From the NCBI RefSeq assembly GCF_014203115.1, contig NZ_JACHIJ010000004.1, positions 372,001-436,000 on the forward strand: a stretch of DNA of 64,000 bases. The letters are read 5' to 3'. The DNA is from Afipia massiliensis. GTDB lineage: Bacteria; Pseudomonadota; Alphaproteobacteria; Rhizobiales; Xanthobacteraceae. Below are positions 16,947 to 25,993 of this stretch, piece by piece. The position numbers were made by a program, and so were the translations under genes. The notes under the pieces are model-generated. The model was not told the DNA's origin. It saw only the letters and a program-made list of their open reading frames with translations, and searched no databases. Every line of letters starts with the position of its first letter. The first letter of the stretch is position 1.

Positions 16947-18841
16947 GAGTGCAATCTGCGGCGGCGCGACGGCGACGAGGTCTCGACATGGGTTTCGCTG
17001 AACAACTCGGCCAGCTTTTCCGTGATGGCGCCGCCGAGTTCTTCCGCATCCACGATGGTCACGGCGCGGCGATAGTAGCGCGTCACGTCATGGCCGATAC
17101 CGATGGCGATCAGTTCGACCGGCGAGCGGGTCTCGATTTCCTCGATGATGTGGCGCAGGTGCCGCTCGAGATAGTTGCCCGCATTGACCGACAGCGTCGA
17201 GTCGTCCACCGGCGCGCCGTCCGAAATCATCATCAGGATCTTGCGCTGCTCGGAGCGTCCGAGCAGGCGCTTGTGCGCCCAGTCGAGCGCCTCGCCATCG
17301 ATGTTTTCCTTGAGCAGGCCCTCGCGCATCATCAGGCCGAGGTTCTTGCGCGCGCGCCGCCATGGCGCGTCCGCCGACTTGTAGATGATGTGGCGCAGAT
17401 CGTTGAGGCGGCCCGGATTGGCGGGCTTGCCCGCCGCCAGCCACGCCTCGCGCGACTGACCGCCCTTCCACGCCCGCGTGGTGAAGCCGAGAATCTCGAC
17501 CTTGACGCCGCAGCGCTCCAGCGTCCGCGCCAGAATATCCGCGCAGGTCGCAGCCACCGTGATCGGCCGCCCGCGCATCGAACCGGAATTGTCGAGCAGC
17601 AGCGTCACCACCGTGTCGCGGAAGGTGGCTTCCTTCTCGTGCATGAACGAGAGCGGATGATACGGGTCGGTCACGACGCGCGACAGCCGCGCGGGGTCGA
17701 GGATGCCTTCCTCGAGATCGAATTCCCAGGCGCGGTTCTGCTGCGCCATCAGCTTTCGCTGAAGCCGGTTGGCCAGCCGCGCGACGATGTGCTGCAAATG
17801 CGCGAGCTGCTTGTCGAGATAGCTGCGCAGCCGCTCCAGTTCGTCGTGCTCACACAGATCTTCCGCCGAGACGACCTCATCGAACTTCGGCGCGAAGGCG
17901 TGATACTCCGGCCCGCGCGGCTCGTTGCCGCCGCGGCCGGGCGGCCGATGCGCTTCGCCAGGCGTTTCGTCCTCGCCCATCTCGCTGTCGTCGAAGGCGT
18001 CGCTGGCGGATGCCTGCGCGCTTTCCATGGCGTTTTCCGACATCTCCTCGGTGGAGGATTGCGACTGTTCGGCGCTCATCTCCTCGGCGGATTCGCCCTC
18101 CGGCGAACCATCCGCTCCGGACTGGTCTTTTTCGCCGTCGCGGTTCTCGTCCTGATTGTCGTCCTCGTCCTGATCCGCATTGCGGTCGTCGCCAAGTTCG
18201 AGCGCCTGCAGCACGTCGTGAAGCGCGTCGCCGAAGCGGGCCTGATCCTCGGTGAAGTTCTTCAGCACATCGAGACGCGTGCCGATCTTGTCTTCAAGGA
18301 CAGGCCGCCAGAGGTCCACCATCTTGCGCGCCGCGGCCGGCGGCGCGAGGCCGGTGAGCCGTTCGCGCACCATCATCGCCAGCGCATCGGCCAGCGGCGC
18401 GTCGGCGCGGTCGGTGATCTCGTCGAATTTGCCGCGATGGAAATGATCGTCGAGCATCGCGGTGAGGTTTTTGGCGACGCCGCTCATGCGCTTGGCGCCG
18501 ATGGCTTCCACGCGAGCCTGCTCGACGGCGTCGAACACACCGCGAGCCTGCGGATTGCCCGGCGCCAGCTTGCGGTGAACCTTCGGATCGTGACAAGCCA
18601 CACGCAACGCAATGGAGTCGGCATGGCCACGCACGATGGCCGCATCCTTGCGGGTCAATTTTCGCGCCGGCTCCGGCAGCCGCGCCTTGCCGGGCGACAG
18701 GCCCGGGCGCTCGGCGGCAAATGTCACCTCAAGTTCAGGCTGCTTGGCGATGGCGCGCAGTGCTGACGTCACCGCGCGCTTGAACGGCTCCGTCGGCGAT
18801 TCCTTCGACCCGGTCCTGAACTTGATATTCGACGTGCTCAT
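16943..18841 (-). CDS. cobT: Aerobic cobaltochelatase subunit CobT
   Basis: A 632-residue CobT. The N-terminal half contains the helical CobT domain; the middle (about 210-300) is an acidic Asp/Glu/Gln/Ser-rich linker; the C-terminal von Willebrand A domain carries the MIDAS motif LLLDNSGSM near residue 415. With CobS and CobN it forms the ATP-dependent complex that inserts cobalt into hydrogenobyrinic acid a,c-diamide in oxygen-dependent cobalamin synthesis. CobN is not in the window. It follows cobS by 38 bp on the same strand. The last residues RRRRLHS and the stop run into hairpin 2, so the native 3' end may have been replaced. Confidence 0.95.
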   Translation of the reverse strand: MSTSNIKFRTGSKESPTEPFKRAVTSALRAIAKQPELEVTFAAERPGLSPGKARLPEPARKLTRKDAAIVRGHADSIALRVACHDPKVHRKLAPGNPQARGVFDAVEQARVEAIGAKRMSGVAKNLTAMLDDHFHRGKFDEITDRADAPLADALAMMVRERLTGLAPPAAARKMVDLWRPVLEDKIGTRLDVLKNFTEDQARFGDALHDVLQALELGDDRNADQDEDDNQDENRDGEKDQSGADGSPEGESAEEMSAEQSQSSTEEMSENAMESAQASASDAFDDSEMGEDETPGEAHRPPGRGGNEPRGPEYHAFAPKFDEVVSAEDLCEHDELERLRSYLDKQLAHLQHIVARLANRLQRKLMAQQNRAWEFDLEEGILDPARLSRVVTDPYHPLSFMHEKEATFRDTVVTLLLDNSGSMRGRPITVAATCADILARTLERCGVKVEILGFTTRAWKGGQSREAWLAAGKPANPGRLNDLRHIIYKSADAPWRRARKNLGLMMREGLLKENIDGEALDWAHKRLLGRSEQRKILMMISDGAPVDDSTLSVNAGNYLERHLRHIIEEIETRSPVELIAIGIGHDVTRYYRRAVTIVDAEELGGAITEKLAELFSETHVETSSPSRRRRLHS

Positions 18842-18879
18842 GCAACCTTTCCTCCCCGCGCGACGGGGAGAGGCAAATC

Positions 18880-19875
18880 CTAGCTCAACGCGACATTGAC
18901 CGCGGATTCCGGCAGCTCCGCATTGAAGCAGCGCTGATAGAACTCCGCCACCAGCGGACGCTCAAGCTCGTCGCACTTGTTCAGGAAGGTGACGCGGAAG
19001 GCAAAACCGATGTCGCCGAAGATTTCGGCGTTTTCCGCCCAGGTGATGACGGTGCGCGGTGACATCACCGTCGACAGATCGCCGTTGGCGAACGCGTTGC
19101 GCGTCAGATCCGCGAGGCGGACCATCTTGTTGACGGTGTCTCGGCCGGCATCGGTGCGATAGTGCTTCGCCTTGGCGAGCACGATCTCCACTTCCTCGTC
19201 GTGCGGCAGATAATTCAGCGTGGTCACGATCGACCAGCGGTCCATCTGGCCCTGGTTGATCTGCTGGGTGCCGTGATAGAGGCCCGAAGTGTCGCCGAGA
19301 CCGATCGTATTGGCGGTCGAGAACAGGCGGAACGCCGGATGCGGCTTGATGACCTTGTTCTGGTCGAGCAGCGTCAGGCGGCCCGAGACTTCGAGCACGC
19401 GCTGGATCACGAACATCACGTCCGGGCGGCCGGCGTCGTATTCGTCGAACACCAGCGCGATGTTGTGCTGAAGCGCCCACGGCAAGATGCCGTCGCGGAA
19501 TTCGGTGACCTGCTTGCCGTCGCGAACGACGATGGAGTCCTTGCCGACGAGATCGATACGGCTGATGTGGCTATCGAGGTTGACGCGCACGCAGGGCCAG
19601 TTCAGCCGTGCTGCGACCTGCTCGATATGGGTCGACTTGCCGGTGCCATGAAAGCCGGTGACCATGACGCGGCGGTTCTTCGCGAAACCGGCGAGGATAG
19701 CGAGCGTGGTGGCACGGTCGAAACGATAATCCGAATCGACATCGGGCACATGCGGATCGCCGTTGGAATAGGCGGGGACTTCGAGGTCGCTGTCGATCCC
19801 GAAGACCTGACGAACCGACACTTTCATGTCTGGGAGGCCTGCGGGTTCCTGCGACTTGGTCATGGCGGCGGTCAT
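18880..19875 (-). CDS. cobS: Aerobic cobaltochelatase subunit CobS
   Basis: A 331-residue AAA+ ATPase: Walker [10 protein letters not shown] near residue 75, Walker [10 protein letters not shown] near 140, and [11 protein letters not shown] as sensor segment. CobS forms a ring that associates with CobT and drives cobalt insertion by CobN. The ATG at 19875 has GGAGG six bases upstream and gives the standard CobS length; the frame is open upstream without a start signal. cobT follows 38 bp downstream. The spacer holds a small GC hairpin (18852-18870). I see no B12-box upstream, so riboswitch control is not supported. Confidence 0.96.
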   Translation of the reverse strand: MTAAMTKSQEPAGLPDMKVSVRQVFGIDSDLEVPAYSNGDPHVPDVDSDYRFDRATTLAILAGFAKNRRVMVTGFHGTGKSTHIEQVAARLNWPCVRVNLDSHISRIDLVGKDSIVVRDGKQVTEFRDGILPWALQHNIALVFDEYDAGRPDVMFVIQRVLEVSGRLTLLDQNKVIKPHPAFRLFSTANTIGLGDTSGLYHGTQQINQGQMDRWSIVTTLNYLPHDEEVEIVLAKAKHYRTDAGRDTVNKMVRLADLTRNAFANGDLSTVMSPRTVITWAENAEIFGDIGFAFRVTFLNKCDELERPLVAEFYQRCFNAELPESAVNVALS

Positions 19876-20151
19876 CAATCCTCCGTGGTCCCGGATGCTC
19901 CCGAAACCAGACGTGCTTGCTGCGGGTGGGGTGCGTGCTGCAACGTAGCAGACAGATGCCAATGGCAGAAGCCCACTGCGCAATGAAAGTTCCATCGTAT
20001 TTTCATTGAGATAAGCCATTTTCGCAGCTTTGGTAGGTCTGCCCTGCGATTGCCGGGGACCACGCCGATTCGGAGGGCCCAATCGGCGGTTGGCCCCGGA
20101 TTTCCCGGTGTATGGTGGCGTTCCCGGAATCGCGCCAGCAGTGGGCCTCAG

Positions 20152-20787
20152 GTGAATTCGCATCTCCATCAATTGATCGGGTTTGTCTCGCTTCATGCCT
20201 TGCTGGCCTATGCAGCGATTTTCCTTGCCGCTTTTCTTGAGGCCGTCCCCATTCTGGGCTCGCTGATCCCGGGCTCGACCGTGATTCTGGCGCTCAGCGC
20301 GCTGGTGCCCGCCGGCAGCCTTCACCTGACGCCGGTGCTGATGGCGGCAATCGCCGGGGCGCTGCTCGGTGACGGGCTAGCCTACTGGATCGGCCGCGCC
20401 AGCCAGCGCAAGGTGCTGACCTCCTGGCCGCTGTCGAATTACCCGGCGCTCGTCGCGAAGAGCGAGGCCTTCTTCCATCGCTATGGGACGCTTGCGGTGT
20501 TTCTTGCGCGTTTCGTGCCGCCGATCCGCGCCGTCGTGCCGATCACCGCCGGCGCGCTCGGCATGCCGCCGCAGCGATTCTATCCGGTCAACGCCGCCGC
20601 CGTGCTGGTGTGGGCGTCAGCACACGTGCTGTCGGGCGCGCTCGCCGGCTCCGCTGCGGAGCGATGGGGCATGAAAATCGAACACTACGGATTGCCGCTG
20701 GTGGGCGGCATCATCGCCATCGGGATAATCGCTGTGGGCGTGTATCACTGGCGCAGTCGGCGCGAGGCGAACGGGAGGGTCGGGTGA
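20152..20787 (+). CDS. DedA/SNARE-associated (VTT domain) membrane protein
   Basis: A 211-residue inner-membrane protein with four to five hydrophobic segments. The DedA signature is present: [20 protein letters not shown] near the N-terminus and [21 protein letters not shown] in the middle, whose charged residues are needed for proton-coupled lipid (undecaprenyl phosphate/aminophospholipid) transport in known members. GTG 20152 starts just before the conserved [10 protein letters not shown]; an upstream in-frame ATG at 20050 adds residues without family similarity. Its TGA overlaps the GTG of the DUF1801 gene. Confidence 0.87.
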   Translation: MNSHLHQLIGFVSLHALLAYAAIFLAAFLEAVPILGSLIPGSTVILALSALVPAGSLHLTPVLMAAIAGALLGDGLAYWIGRASQRKVLTSWPLSNYPALVAKSEAFFHRYGTLAVFLARFVPPIRAVVPITAGALGMPPQRFYPVNAAAVLVWASAHVLSGALAGSAAERWGMKIEHYGLPLVGGIIAIGIIAVGVYHWRSRREANGRVG

Positions 20788-21338
20788 AGCGAGCCAGCGA
20801 ACACAGAGCGTTCACCGACCGCAATGTCGCAAAGGTGTTTGACGCCTATCCGGATGCCGTTCGCGCAAAGCTGCTGACACTGCGCGCGATGATCCTGGAG
20901 ACCGCGACCAAACTCGACGGCGTCGGCCCGCTCGAGGAAACGCTGAAATGGGGCCAGCCGAGCTATCTCACCGCGCAGTCCGGCACCGGCAGCACGATCC
21001 GGATCGACCGCGTGAAACCAGCCGATGACCGCGTCGCGATGTATTTCCACTGCCAGACCGATCTGGTCGCAACATTCCGCGAACTGTATCCAGCGCAGAT
21101 GGAGTACGGCGGCAACCGCAGCATCCTGTTCGAGACGACCGCGAAAATTCCTGAAAAGGCGCTGCGCCACTGCATCGGGCTGGCGCTGACCTATCACGCG
21201 CGCAAGGGCGTCACAAAAAACAAATCAGTTTCGGCGAAGAAGACGGTTTCGGTGAAGAAGACGGTTTCAAAGCACAAGCGTGAACCCGCCACGCCGAAAA
21301 GGCCGGCGCTCAGGACGCGCCGCGCACGACTGTCTTGA
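20784..21338 (+). CDS. DUF1801 domain-containing protein
   Basis: A 184-residue protein. Residues 10-135 form a DUF1801 (YdhG-like) domain: RNVAKVFDAYPDAVRAKLL, ETLKWGQPSYLTA, and GGNRSILFETTAKIP. The C-terminal 50 residues are basic, with a short tandem repeat (SAKKTVSVKKTVSKHK) reflected in DNA as two near-identical AAGAAGACGGTTTC units. GTG 20784 overlaps the DedA stop (GTGA), and GGGAGGG lies upstream. The 3' end overlaps the convergent DnaJ-domain gene by 29 bp. The biochemical role is unknown. Confidence 0.8.
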   Translation: MKRASEHRAFTDRNVAKVFDAYPDAVRAKLLTLRAMILETATKLDGVGPLEETLKWGQPSYLTAQSGTGSTIRIDRVKPADDRVAMYFHCQTDLVATFRELYPAQMEYGGNRSILFETTAKIPEKALRHCIGLALTYHARKGVTKNKSVSAKKTVSVKKTVSKHKREPATPKRPALRTRRARLS

Positions 21339-21963
21339 GATAGTTGTAGGCCTTGATGATCTCGATCAGGCGATCTTCGGTCGAGCGATCACCGCCGTTG
21401 GCGTCGGGGTGATGCTGCTTCACCAGCAGCTTGTATTTGGCCTTCACCGTTTCCAGCGTGGCGTCGGGACCGAGGCCCATGACCAGCAGCGCCTTCTTCT
21501 CGGCGTTGAAGATCTTTCGCGTTTCCGCCTTCGGCTCCGCCCTGGCACTGCCCGGACCGGGACGCCACTTGCCGCGCCCGTTCATCTCGTCGAACATCTT
21601 GAGCGGATCCAAAGCCGCGTCCATGTCGAGATCGGACTTTGATTTTTTACCGCTGTTCGCACCCATCTTCCAGGTCGGACGATGGCCGGTCAGCGCATCC
21701 TTCTGGTAGCTGGCGACCGCATCCGGCGCCATGCCCTGGAAAAAATTGTAGCCCTGATTGTATTCGCGAACGTGGTTGAGACAAAAATGCCAGTATTCCT
21801 TCTCATGACCGCGGCCCTTGGGCGCACGATGTCCGCCCTTGTTCTTGCAGCCGGGCGCCTCGCACATCACGGCTTCTTCGCGTGCAGCAGCCTGCTGCTT
21901 CGCGCTCAGCTTGTTGGGCTTGATGCGGATGCTGTCGAAGAATTTGGATGAGTCGATGGCCAT
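21310..21963 (-). CDS. J-domain protein with Cys/His-rich N-terminal part
   Basis: A 217-residue protein. The C-terminal 60 residues are a J domain with intact HPD (LVKQHHPDANGGDRSTEDRL), so it should stimulate an Hsp70 (DnaK) partner. The N-terminal half has CEAPGCKNKGGHRAPKGRG and YWHFCLNHVREYN, three Cys and several His that could bind zinc, a pattern shared by alphaproteobacterial relatives. ATG 21963 is preferred to the GTG/ATG-open frame at 21996. It overlaps the convergent DUF1801 gene and is divergent from bolA. Confidence 0.85.
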   Translation of the reverse strand: MAIDSSKFFDSIRIKPNKLSAKQQAAAREEAVMCEAPGCKNKGGHRAPKGRGHEKEYWHFCLNHVREYNQGYNFFQGMAPDAVASYQKDALTGHRPTWKMGANSGKKSKSDLDMDAALDPLKMFDEMNGRGKWRPGPGSARAEPKAETRKIFNAEKKALLVMGLGPDATLETVKAKYKLLVKQHHPDANGGDRSTEDRLIEIIKAYNYLKTVVRGAS

Positions 21964-22103
21964 GGCTGTCTGATAACGCCTTGTGAGAAGCTGCAAGTCT
22001 TCACGCGAATTTTCGCGAGCGCGGAGTATACATCGCCGCGCCGGTGAACCGCAATTGAAACGGTGATTGACCTTGGCGAATAACGCGCGATATTGCGCAG
22101 ATC

Positions 22104-22379
22104 ATGACCGTAAAAGATCAGATCACAAAAAAGTTGAGCGAAGCTTTCATCCCTGAAAGTCTCGACGTCGTGGACGAATCCCACTTGCATGAAGGCCACG
22201 CAGGCCACAGGCCGGGCGGCGCAACGCATTTCAGGCTCTATATCGTGTCGAAAGCGTTCGAAGGGAAGAGCCGGATCGACCGCCACCGCATGATAAATTC
22301 GCTGCTGGCGCCGGAACTGTCCGGCCCGGTCCATGCACTGGCGATCAAGGCCTATGCGCCTGGCGAAAACAAGGCGTAG
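22104..22379 (+). CDS. BolA family protein
   Basis: A 91-residue protein with the BolA fold and the motif FEGKSRIDRHRMINSLLAPEL. The His-rich loop (HLHEGHAGHRPGG) is a likely [2Fe-2S]-ligand site for pairing with a monothiol glutaredoxin. BolA proteins act in iron-sulfur cluster handling or as regulators. It lies alone, divergent from the J-domain gene. The downstream spacer to 22486 has two direct copies of AACGAATCGT (22447 and 22470). Confidence 0.93.
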   Translation: MTVKDQITKKLSEAFIPESLDVVDESHLHEGHAGHRPGGATHFRLYIVSKAFEGKSRIDRHRMINSLLAPELSGPVHALAIKAYAPGENKA

Positions 22380-22486
22380 CGACGCACTCCGCGGACAAGC
22401 AGGAACCGGCTTCCGATCGGGTCACACCGGTGCGCCTGCAAATTCAAACGAATCGTGCGATTTAATTCCAACGAATCGTAAGCGAT

Positions 22487-23836
22487 CTAAAACGACGTTC
22501 CGGCCCGCGGCTTCTTCTCGGGCATCTCGCTGTCGCGCGGCAGCGGCACGATCCGCAGCGCTGTGATGCGGTTGCGCTCCCGCCGGAGCACCCTGAAGCG
22601 GAATCCGTGAAACGTGAAGCTTTGGCCGCGGTCGGGAATCGAGCGCGCCTCATGGATGACGAGGCCGGCGATGGTGGTGGCTTCCTCATCCGGCAGATGC
22701 CAGTCCATCGCGCGATTGAGATCGCGGATCGGCACCGAGCCATCGACCACAACCGAGCCGTCCGGCTGCGCGCGGACACCCGCAACAGCCACGTCATGCT
22801 CATCCGAAATATCGCCGACGATTTCTTCCAGAATATCTTCCAGCGTCACGAGGCCTTCGACTTCGCCATACTCGTCGACCACCAACGCGAAATGGGTCTT
22901 GCGGCGGCGGAACGCCTTGAGCTGTTCTGACAAAGGCCGCATCTCGGGCACAAACCACGGCGGCAGGGCGATCGCGCCGACATCAACCTTGGAGAGGTCG
23001 CCGTCTGTCGCGCGGATGGCGCGCAGCAAATCCTTTGCATGCAGAACACCGATGATGTTCTCGGGCTTCTCGCGCCACAGCGGAATGCGGGTGTATTCCG
23101 ATTCGAGAATTCCACGGATGACCGCGTCGGGCGGCCCGTCGGCGTTGACGCTGACCATTTTGGTGCGATGGACCATGACGTCGGACACTGCGAGATCGCC
23201 AAACCGGAACACATTCTGGATGTATTCGGCCTCGCCGCTTTCCATTTTGCCATGCTCGGCCGATTCGCCCACCAGACCTTCGATTTCGGAATCGGTGAGA
23301 ATTTCGTGCTGCGAGGATTCCTTCACTCCGAGCATCCGCAAGATCGCACGCGATGCGGTATTGAGCAGCCAGTTCAGCGGATAGAACACGAGATAGGATA
23401 TATAGAGCGGATATGCGATCCATTGCGAGACCGGCACGGGCTCCCGGATCGCAAGCGTTTTCGGCACCTGCTCACCGATCACGATATGCAGCGAGGAGAA
23501 CACCAGAAAGCCGGTCAGAAATGACGTAAAATGCAGCGCGGATTCCGGCAATCCGAGCGGCTCAAGAACAGGCTTGAGCAATGCCGCAACAGTCGGCTCG
23601 CCAACCCAGCCGAGACCGAGTGAGGCCATGGTAATGCCGAGCTGGCAGCACGCGAGATAGGCTTCGATATTGCCCATCATCTTCATCAGCAGGCGCGCGC
23701 CGAAGCGGTTCTGCTCGGCCATGACCTTGACGCGAAACCCGCGGCTTTTCACCAGCGCGAATTCAGCCGCCACGTAGAATGCGTTGGCCGCGAGCAGCAG
23801 GAAGGCGATGAGCAGATTGACAGCGGCTGAAGTCAT
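22487..23836 (-). CDS. CNNM/hemolysin C-type membrane protein (DUF21, CBS pair, CorC_HlyC)
   Basis: A 449-residue protein. Residues 1-200 are a DUF21 membrane domain (LIAFLLLAANAFYVAAEFALVK at the start). Two CBS motifs follow (VMVHRTKMVSVNADGP; IIGVLHAKDLL, then VVDEYGEVEGLVTLEDILEE), and a CorC/HlyC domain ends the protein. Members export or sense magnesium/cobalt; the name hemolysin is historical. It stands downstream of aroB on the same strand, 46 bp away, and may be co-transcribed with aroK-aroB. Confidence 0.92.
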   Translation of the reverse strand: MTSAAVNLLIAFLLLAANAFYVAAEFALVKSRGFRVKVMAEQNRFGARLLMKMMGNIEAYLACCQLGITMASLGLGWVGEPTVAALLKPVLEPLGLPESALHFTSFLTGFLVFSSLHIVIGEQVPKTLAIREPVPVSQWIAYPLYISYLVFYPLNWLLNTASRAILRMLGVKESSQHEILTDSEIEGLVGESAEHGKMESGEAEYIQNVFRFGDLAVSDVMVHRTKMVSVNADGPPDAVIRGILESEYTRIPLWREKPENIIGVLHAKDLLRAIRATDGDLSKVDVGAIALPPWFVPEMRPLSEQLKAFRRRKTHFALVVDEYGEVEGLVTLEDILEEIVGDISDEHDVAVAGVRAQPDGSVVVDGSVPIRDLNRAMDWHLPDEEATTIAGLVIHEARSIPDRGQSFTFHGFRFRVLRRERNRITALRIVPLPRDSEMPEKKPRAGTSF

Positions 23837-23882
23837 GCTTGTCCCGCGACGGTCTCGTCTTTACGCGACGCCAGCATCGCCC

Positions 23883-25025
23883 TCACCCTGATAATTTTTC
23901 CTGAAGGAAATCGCGGACCGTGGACGGGTCGACATCGTTGACGATCACGGCCTTGCCGATCTGCTCCAGCAGAATGAAGGTCAGCCGCCCGCGCTTCACC
24001 TTCTTGTCTTGTCCCATCAGCGTCAGCAGCGTGTCGGCATCCGCAAGACCCTCCTGCTGAAAGCCCGCGATGTCCTGCAACCGTGTCGGCAGGCCGACCG
24101 ATGCAAGGTGACGCTGCACGCGCGCCGCGTCCGCCGCCGGGATCATGTTGAGATGCGCCGAGAACTCCGCGGCCAGCACCATGCCGACTGCGACGCCTTC
24201 GCCGTGGAACAGCCGGTCGGAAAAACCGGTCACAGCCTCAAGCGCATGGCCGAAGGTATGCCCGAGATTGAGCAACGCGCGGTCGCCGGTTTCGCGTTCG
24301 TCGCGCGCCACGATCGCCGCCTTGGCGCGGCAACTGGCCGCTATGGCTCGCTCGCGTGCAGCGCCGCCTGCGAAAATCTCCGCATGATTGGCATCGAGCC
24401 AGTCGAAGAATTCCAGATCGCCCAGCACACCGTATTTGGCGACTTCCGCATAGCCGGCGCGGAACTGGCGCGGCGACAGCGTATCGAGCACTGCCGTATC
24501 CGCGACCACCAGCACCGGCTGGTGAAACGCGCCGACCAGATTCTTGCCGTGCGGTGAGTTGATTCCGGTCTTGCCGCCCACCGACGAGTCGACCTGCGCG
24601 AGCAACGAGGTTGGCACCTGCACAAAGTCGACGCCGCGCCGGACAATCGACGCCGCGAACCCTGCAAGATCGCCGATCACGCCGCCGCCGAGTGCAACCA
24701 CCAGATCGTTGCGCTCGATCTTCGCAGCGATCAGCGCCTCGGACACATCCTGCAACACGGCGTAGCTCTTGGACGCCTCGCCCTCGCCGACCACGATGCG
24801 CGAGGACGCAATACCGGCATCCGCCAGCGCGGCTTCGGTTTTGGCCAGCCAGTTTTTCGCAACGGTGTGGTCGGTGACGATGGCCACGCGCGCGCCGGGC
24901 CGCAGCCTGGCGATGCGGTGGCCGAGCGACGGCAACACGTCGCGGCCGATGATGATGTCATAGGCGCGATCGCCGAGGGCAACGCCGACGGTCACCGGAT
25001 TTGTGGTCTTGATGGGGGCGGTCAT
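23883..25025 (-). CDS. aroB: 3-dehydroquinate synthase
   Basis: A 380-residue enzyme of the shikimate pathway (DAHP to 3-dehydroquinate). Features: GGGVIGDLAGFAA (NAD binding), TSLLAQVDSSVGGKTGIN, and HGEGVAVGMV, where the zinc His and the substrate Lys lie. The ATG at 25025 overlaps the aroK TGA (ATGA), so aroK and aroB are translationally coupled. The upstream open frame to 25094 is the aroK 3' end. Confidence 0.96.
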   Translation of the reverse strand: MTAPIKTTNPVTVGVALGDRAYDIIIGRDVLPSLGHRIARLRPGARVAIVTDHTVAKNWLAKTEAALADAGIASSRIVVGEGEASKSYAVLQDVSEALIAAKIERNDLVVALGGGVIGDLAGFAASIVRRGVDFVQVPTSLLAQVDSSVGGKTGINSPHGKNLVGAFHQPVLVVADTAVLDTLSPRQFRAGYAEVAKYGVLGDLEFFDWLDANHAEIFAGGAARERAIAASCRAKAAIVARDERETGDRALLNLGHTFGHALEAVTGFSDRLFHGEGVAVGMVLAAEFSAHLNMIPAADAARVQRHLASVGLPTRLQDIAGFQQEGLADADTLLTLMGQDKKVKRGRLTFILLEQIGKAVIVNDVDPSTVRDFLQEKLSG

Positions 25026-25645
25026 TGTGTTTCGCTTGAGGAAGAGGACGTTGCGCTGCCGGACACCAGGTGTGCGTAAAGCGCGTCGATACATTCATCG
25101 ACGATCTTCTCGTGCGGCACGTCGCGTGACGCAATCGCCAGATCGGCGAGTTGATAGAACGGGCTGCGTTCGCCGATCAGGCGCTCGATGGTCGCGGCCG
25201 GATCGGCGGTTTGCAGCAAAGGCCGGTCGGCGCGGCGCTTGACCCGCTTCAGGATCACGTCGCCGTCCGCCTGAAGCCAGAGCGAGACCGCCTTGTCGCG
25301 AATCCGGTTGCGCGTTTCCTCGCGCATGAACGCGCCGCCGCCGGTCGCGACCACACAAGGACCGCTCTCCAGCAGGCGGGCGATCACCCGCGCCTCGCCG
25401 TCGCGAAAGTACGGTTCGCCGTGCTGCGCAAAGATTTCGCTGACGGTCATGCCCGCATGCGCGATCTCGATTTCATGATCGGCATCGAGAAACGGCATGT
25501 GAAGCCGCACGCCAAGACGACGCCCGATGGTCGATTTGCCCGATCCCATCATGCCGACGAGCACGATCGGACGGCCTTTGAGGGCCGCGACAATGTCGCC
25601 CTCGTGGGTCGTGCCGTCCTGTTGTCTGGCCGCAGTCTCGGTCAT
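25022..25645 (-). CDS. aroK: Shikimate kinase
   Basis: A 207-residue kinase (shikimate to shikimate 3-phosphate). Walker A is GMMGSGKSTIG, the shikimate-binding Asp is in FLDADHEIE, and GGGAFMREETRN and the lid RRADRPLL are present. Two starts are possible: ATG 25645, used here, and GTG 25684 with AGGAG eight bases upstream, which would add 13 residues. A TATAGG hexamer overlaps the GTG, which favours the ATG. The Ser-rich end (SATSSSSSETQ) is unusual but short. Confidence 0.93.
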   Translation of the reverse strand: MTETAARQQDGTTHEGDIVAALKGRPIVLVGMMGSGKSTIGRRLGVRLHMPFLDADHEIEIAHAGMTVSEIFAQHGEPYFRDGEARVIARLLESGPCVVATGGGAFMREETRNRIRDKAVSLWLQADGDVILKRVKRRADRPLLQTADPAATIERLIGERSPFYQLADLAIASRDVPHEKIVDECIDALYAHLVSGSATSSSSSETQ

Positions 25646-25832
25646 CTCTGGCTCGGTAGGCCGCGAATGCGGCGGAGAAGCCACCTATACTACTCCTGCC
25701 GATCCTGTTGCCAGAGACTCTTGCCGAAACAGCGCGAACATGTTGGTACTTTGGAGCGGCTGAACTGCCGCGTTCCGCCGGTTAACGTGCCGCCCGGGCC
25801 GGCAATCCGAAGGTAATTCCGAGGCCAATTCG

Positions 25833-25979
25833 ATGCCCAGCCTGTTTCGCTTCCTGACGGTCGTCGCCGTGATCGGCGGATTGATCTATGGCGGCATCTT
25901 CGCACTCGCCAATTTCGTCAATCCGAAGCCGCGCGAAATGACGATCAGCGTTCCGCCCGACAAATTCCTCAAGCGATAG
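25833..25979 (+). CDS. Small single-pass membrane protein (48 aa)
   Basis: A 48-residue frame: PSLFRFLTVVAVIGGLIYG and GIFALANFVNPKPREMTIS, ending PPDKFLKR. One hydrophobic helix (about residues 7-26) is followed by a basic, Pro-rich tail that probably stays on one side of the inner membrane. It sits 14 bp upstream of xerD on the same strand, and the regular codon use (GC-rich third positions) supports translation. I recognise similar short proteins beside xerD in this family, but no function is known. Confidence 0.7.
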   Translation: MPSLFRFLTVVAVIGGLIYGGIFALANFVNPKPREMTISVPPDKFLKR

Positions 25980-25993
25980 GCGGCTTGCGGATC

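Noticed and set aside
16949-18766. 605-aa open frame on plus across cobT
   Set aside because: The minus strand carries CobT with clear MIDAS motif; the plus frame is His/Arg-rich noise.
19876-20151. Cobalamin riboswitch upstream of cobS
   Set aside because: No B12-box or fitting fold on the minus strand; only a loose GCCCACTG-like string on plus.
22447-22479. Direct repeat AACGAATCGT x2 after bolA
   Set aside because: Only two short copies in a spacer between convergent genes; not enough to call an operator or CRISPR-like array.
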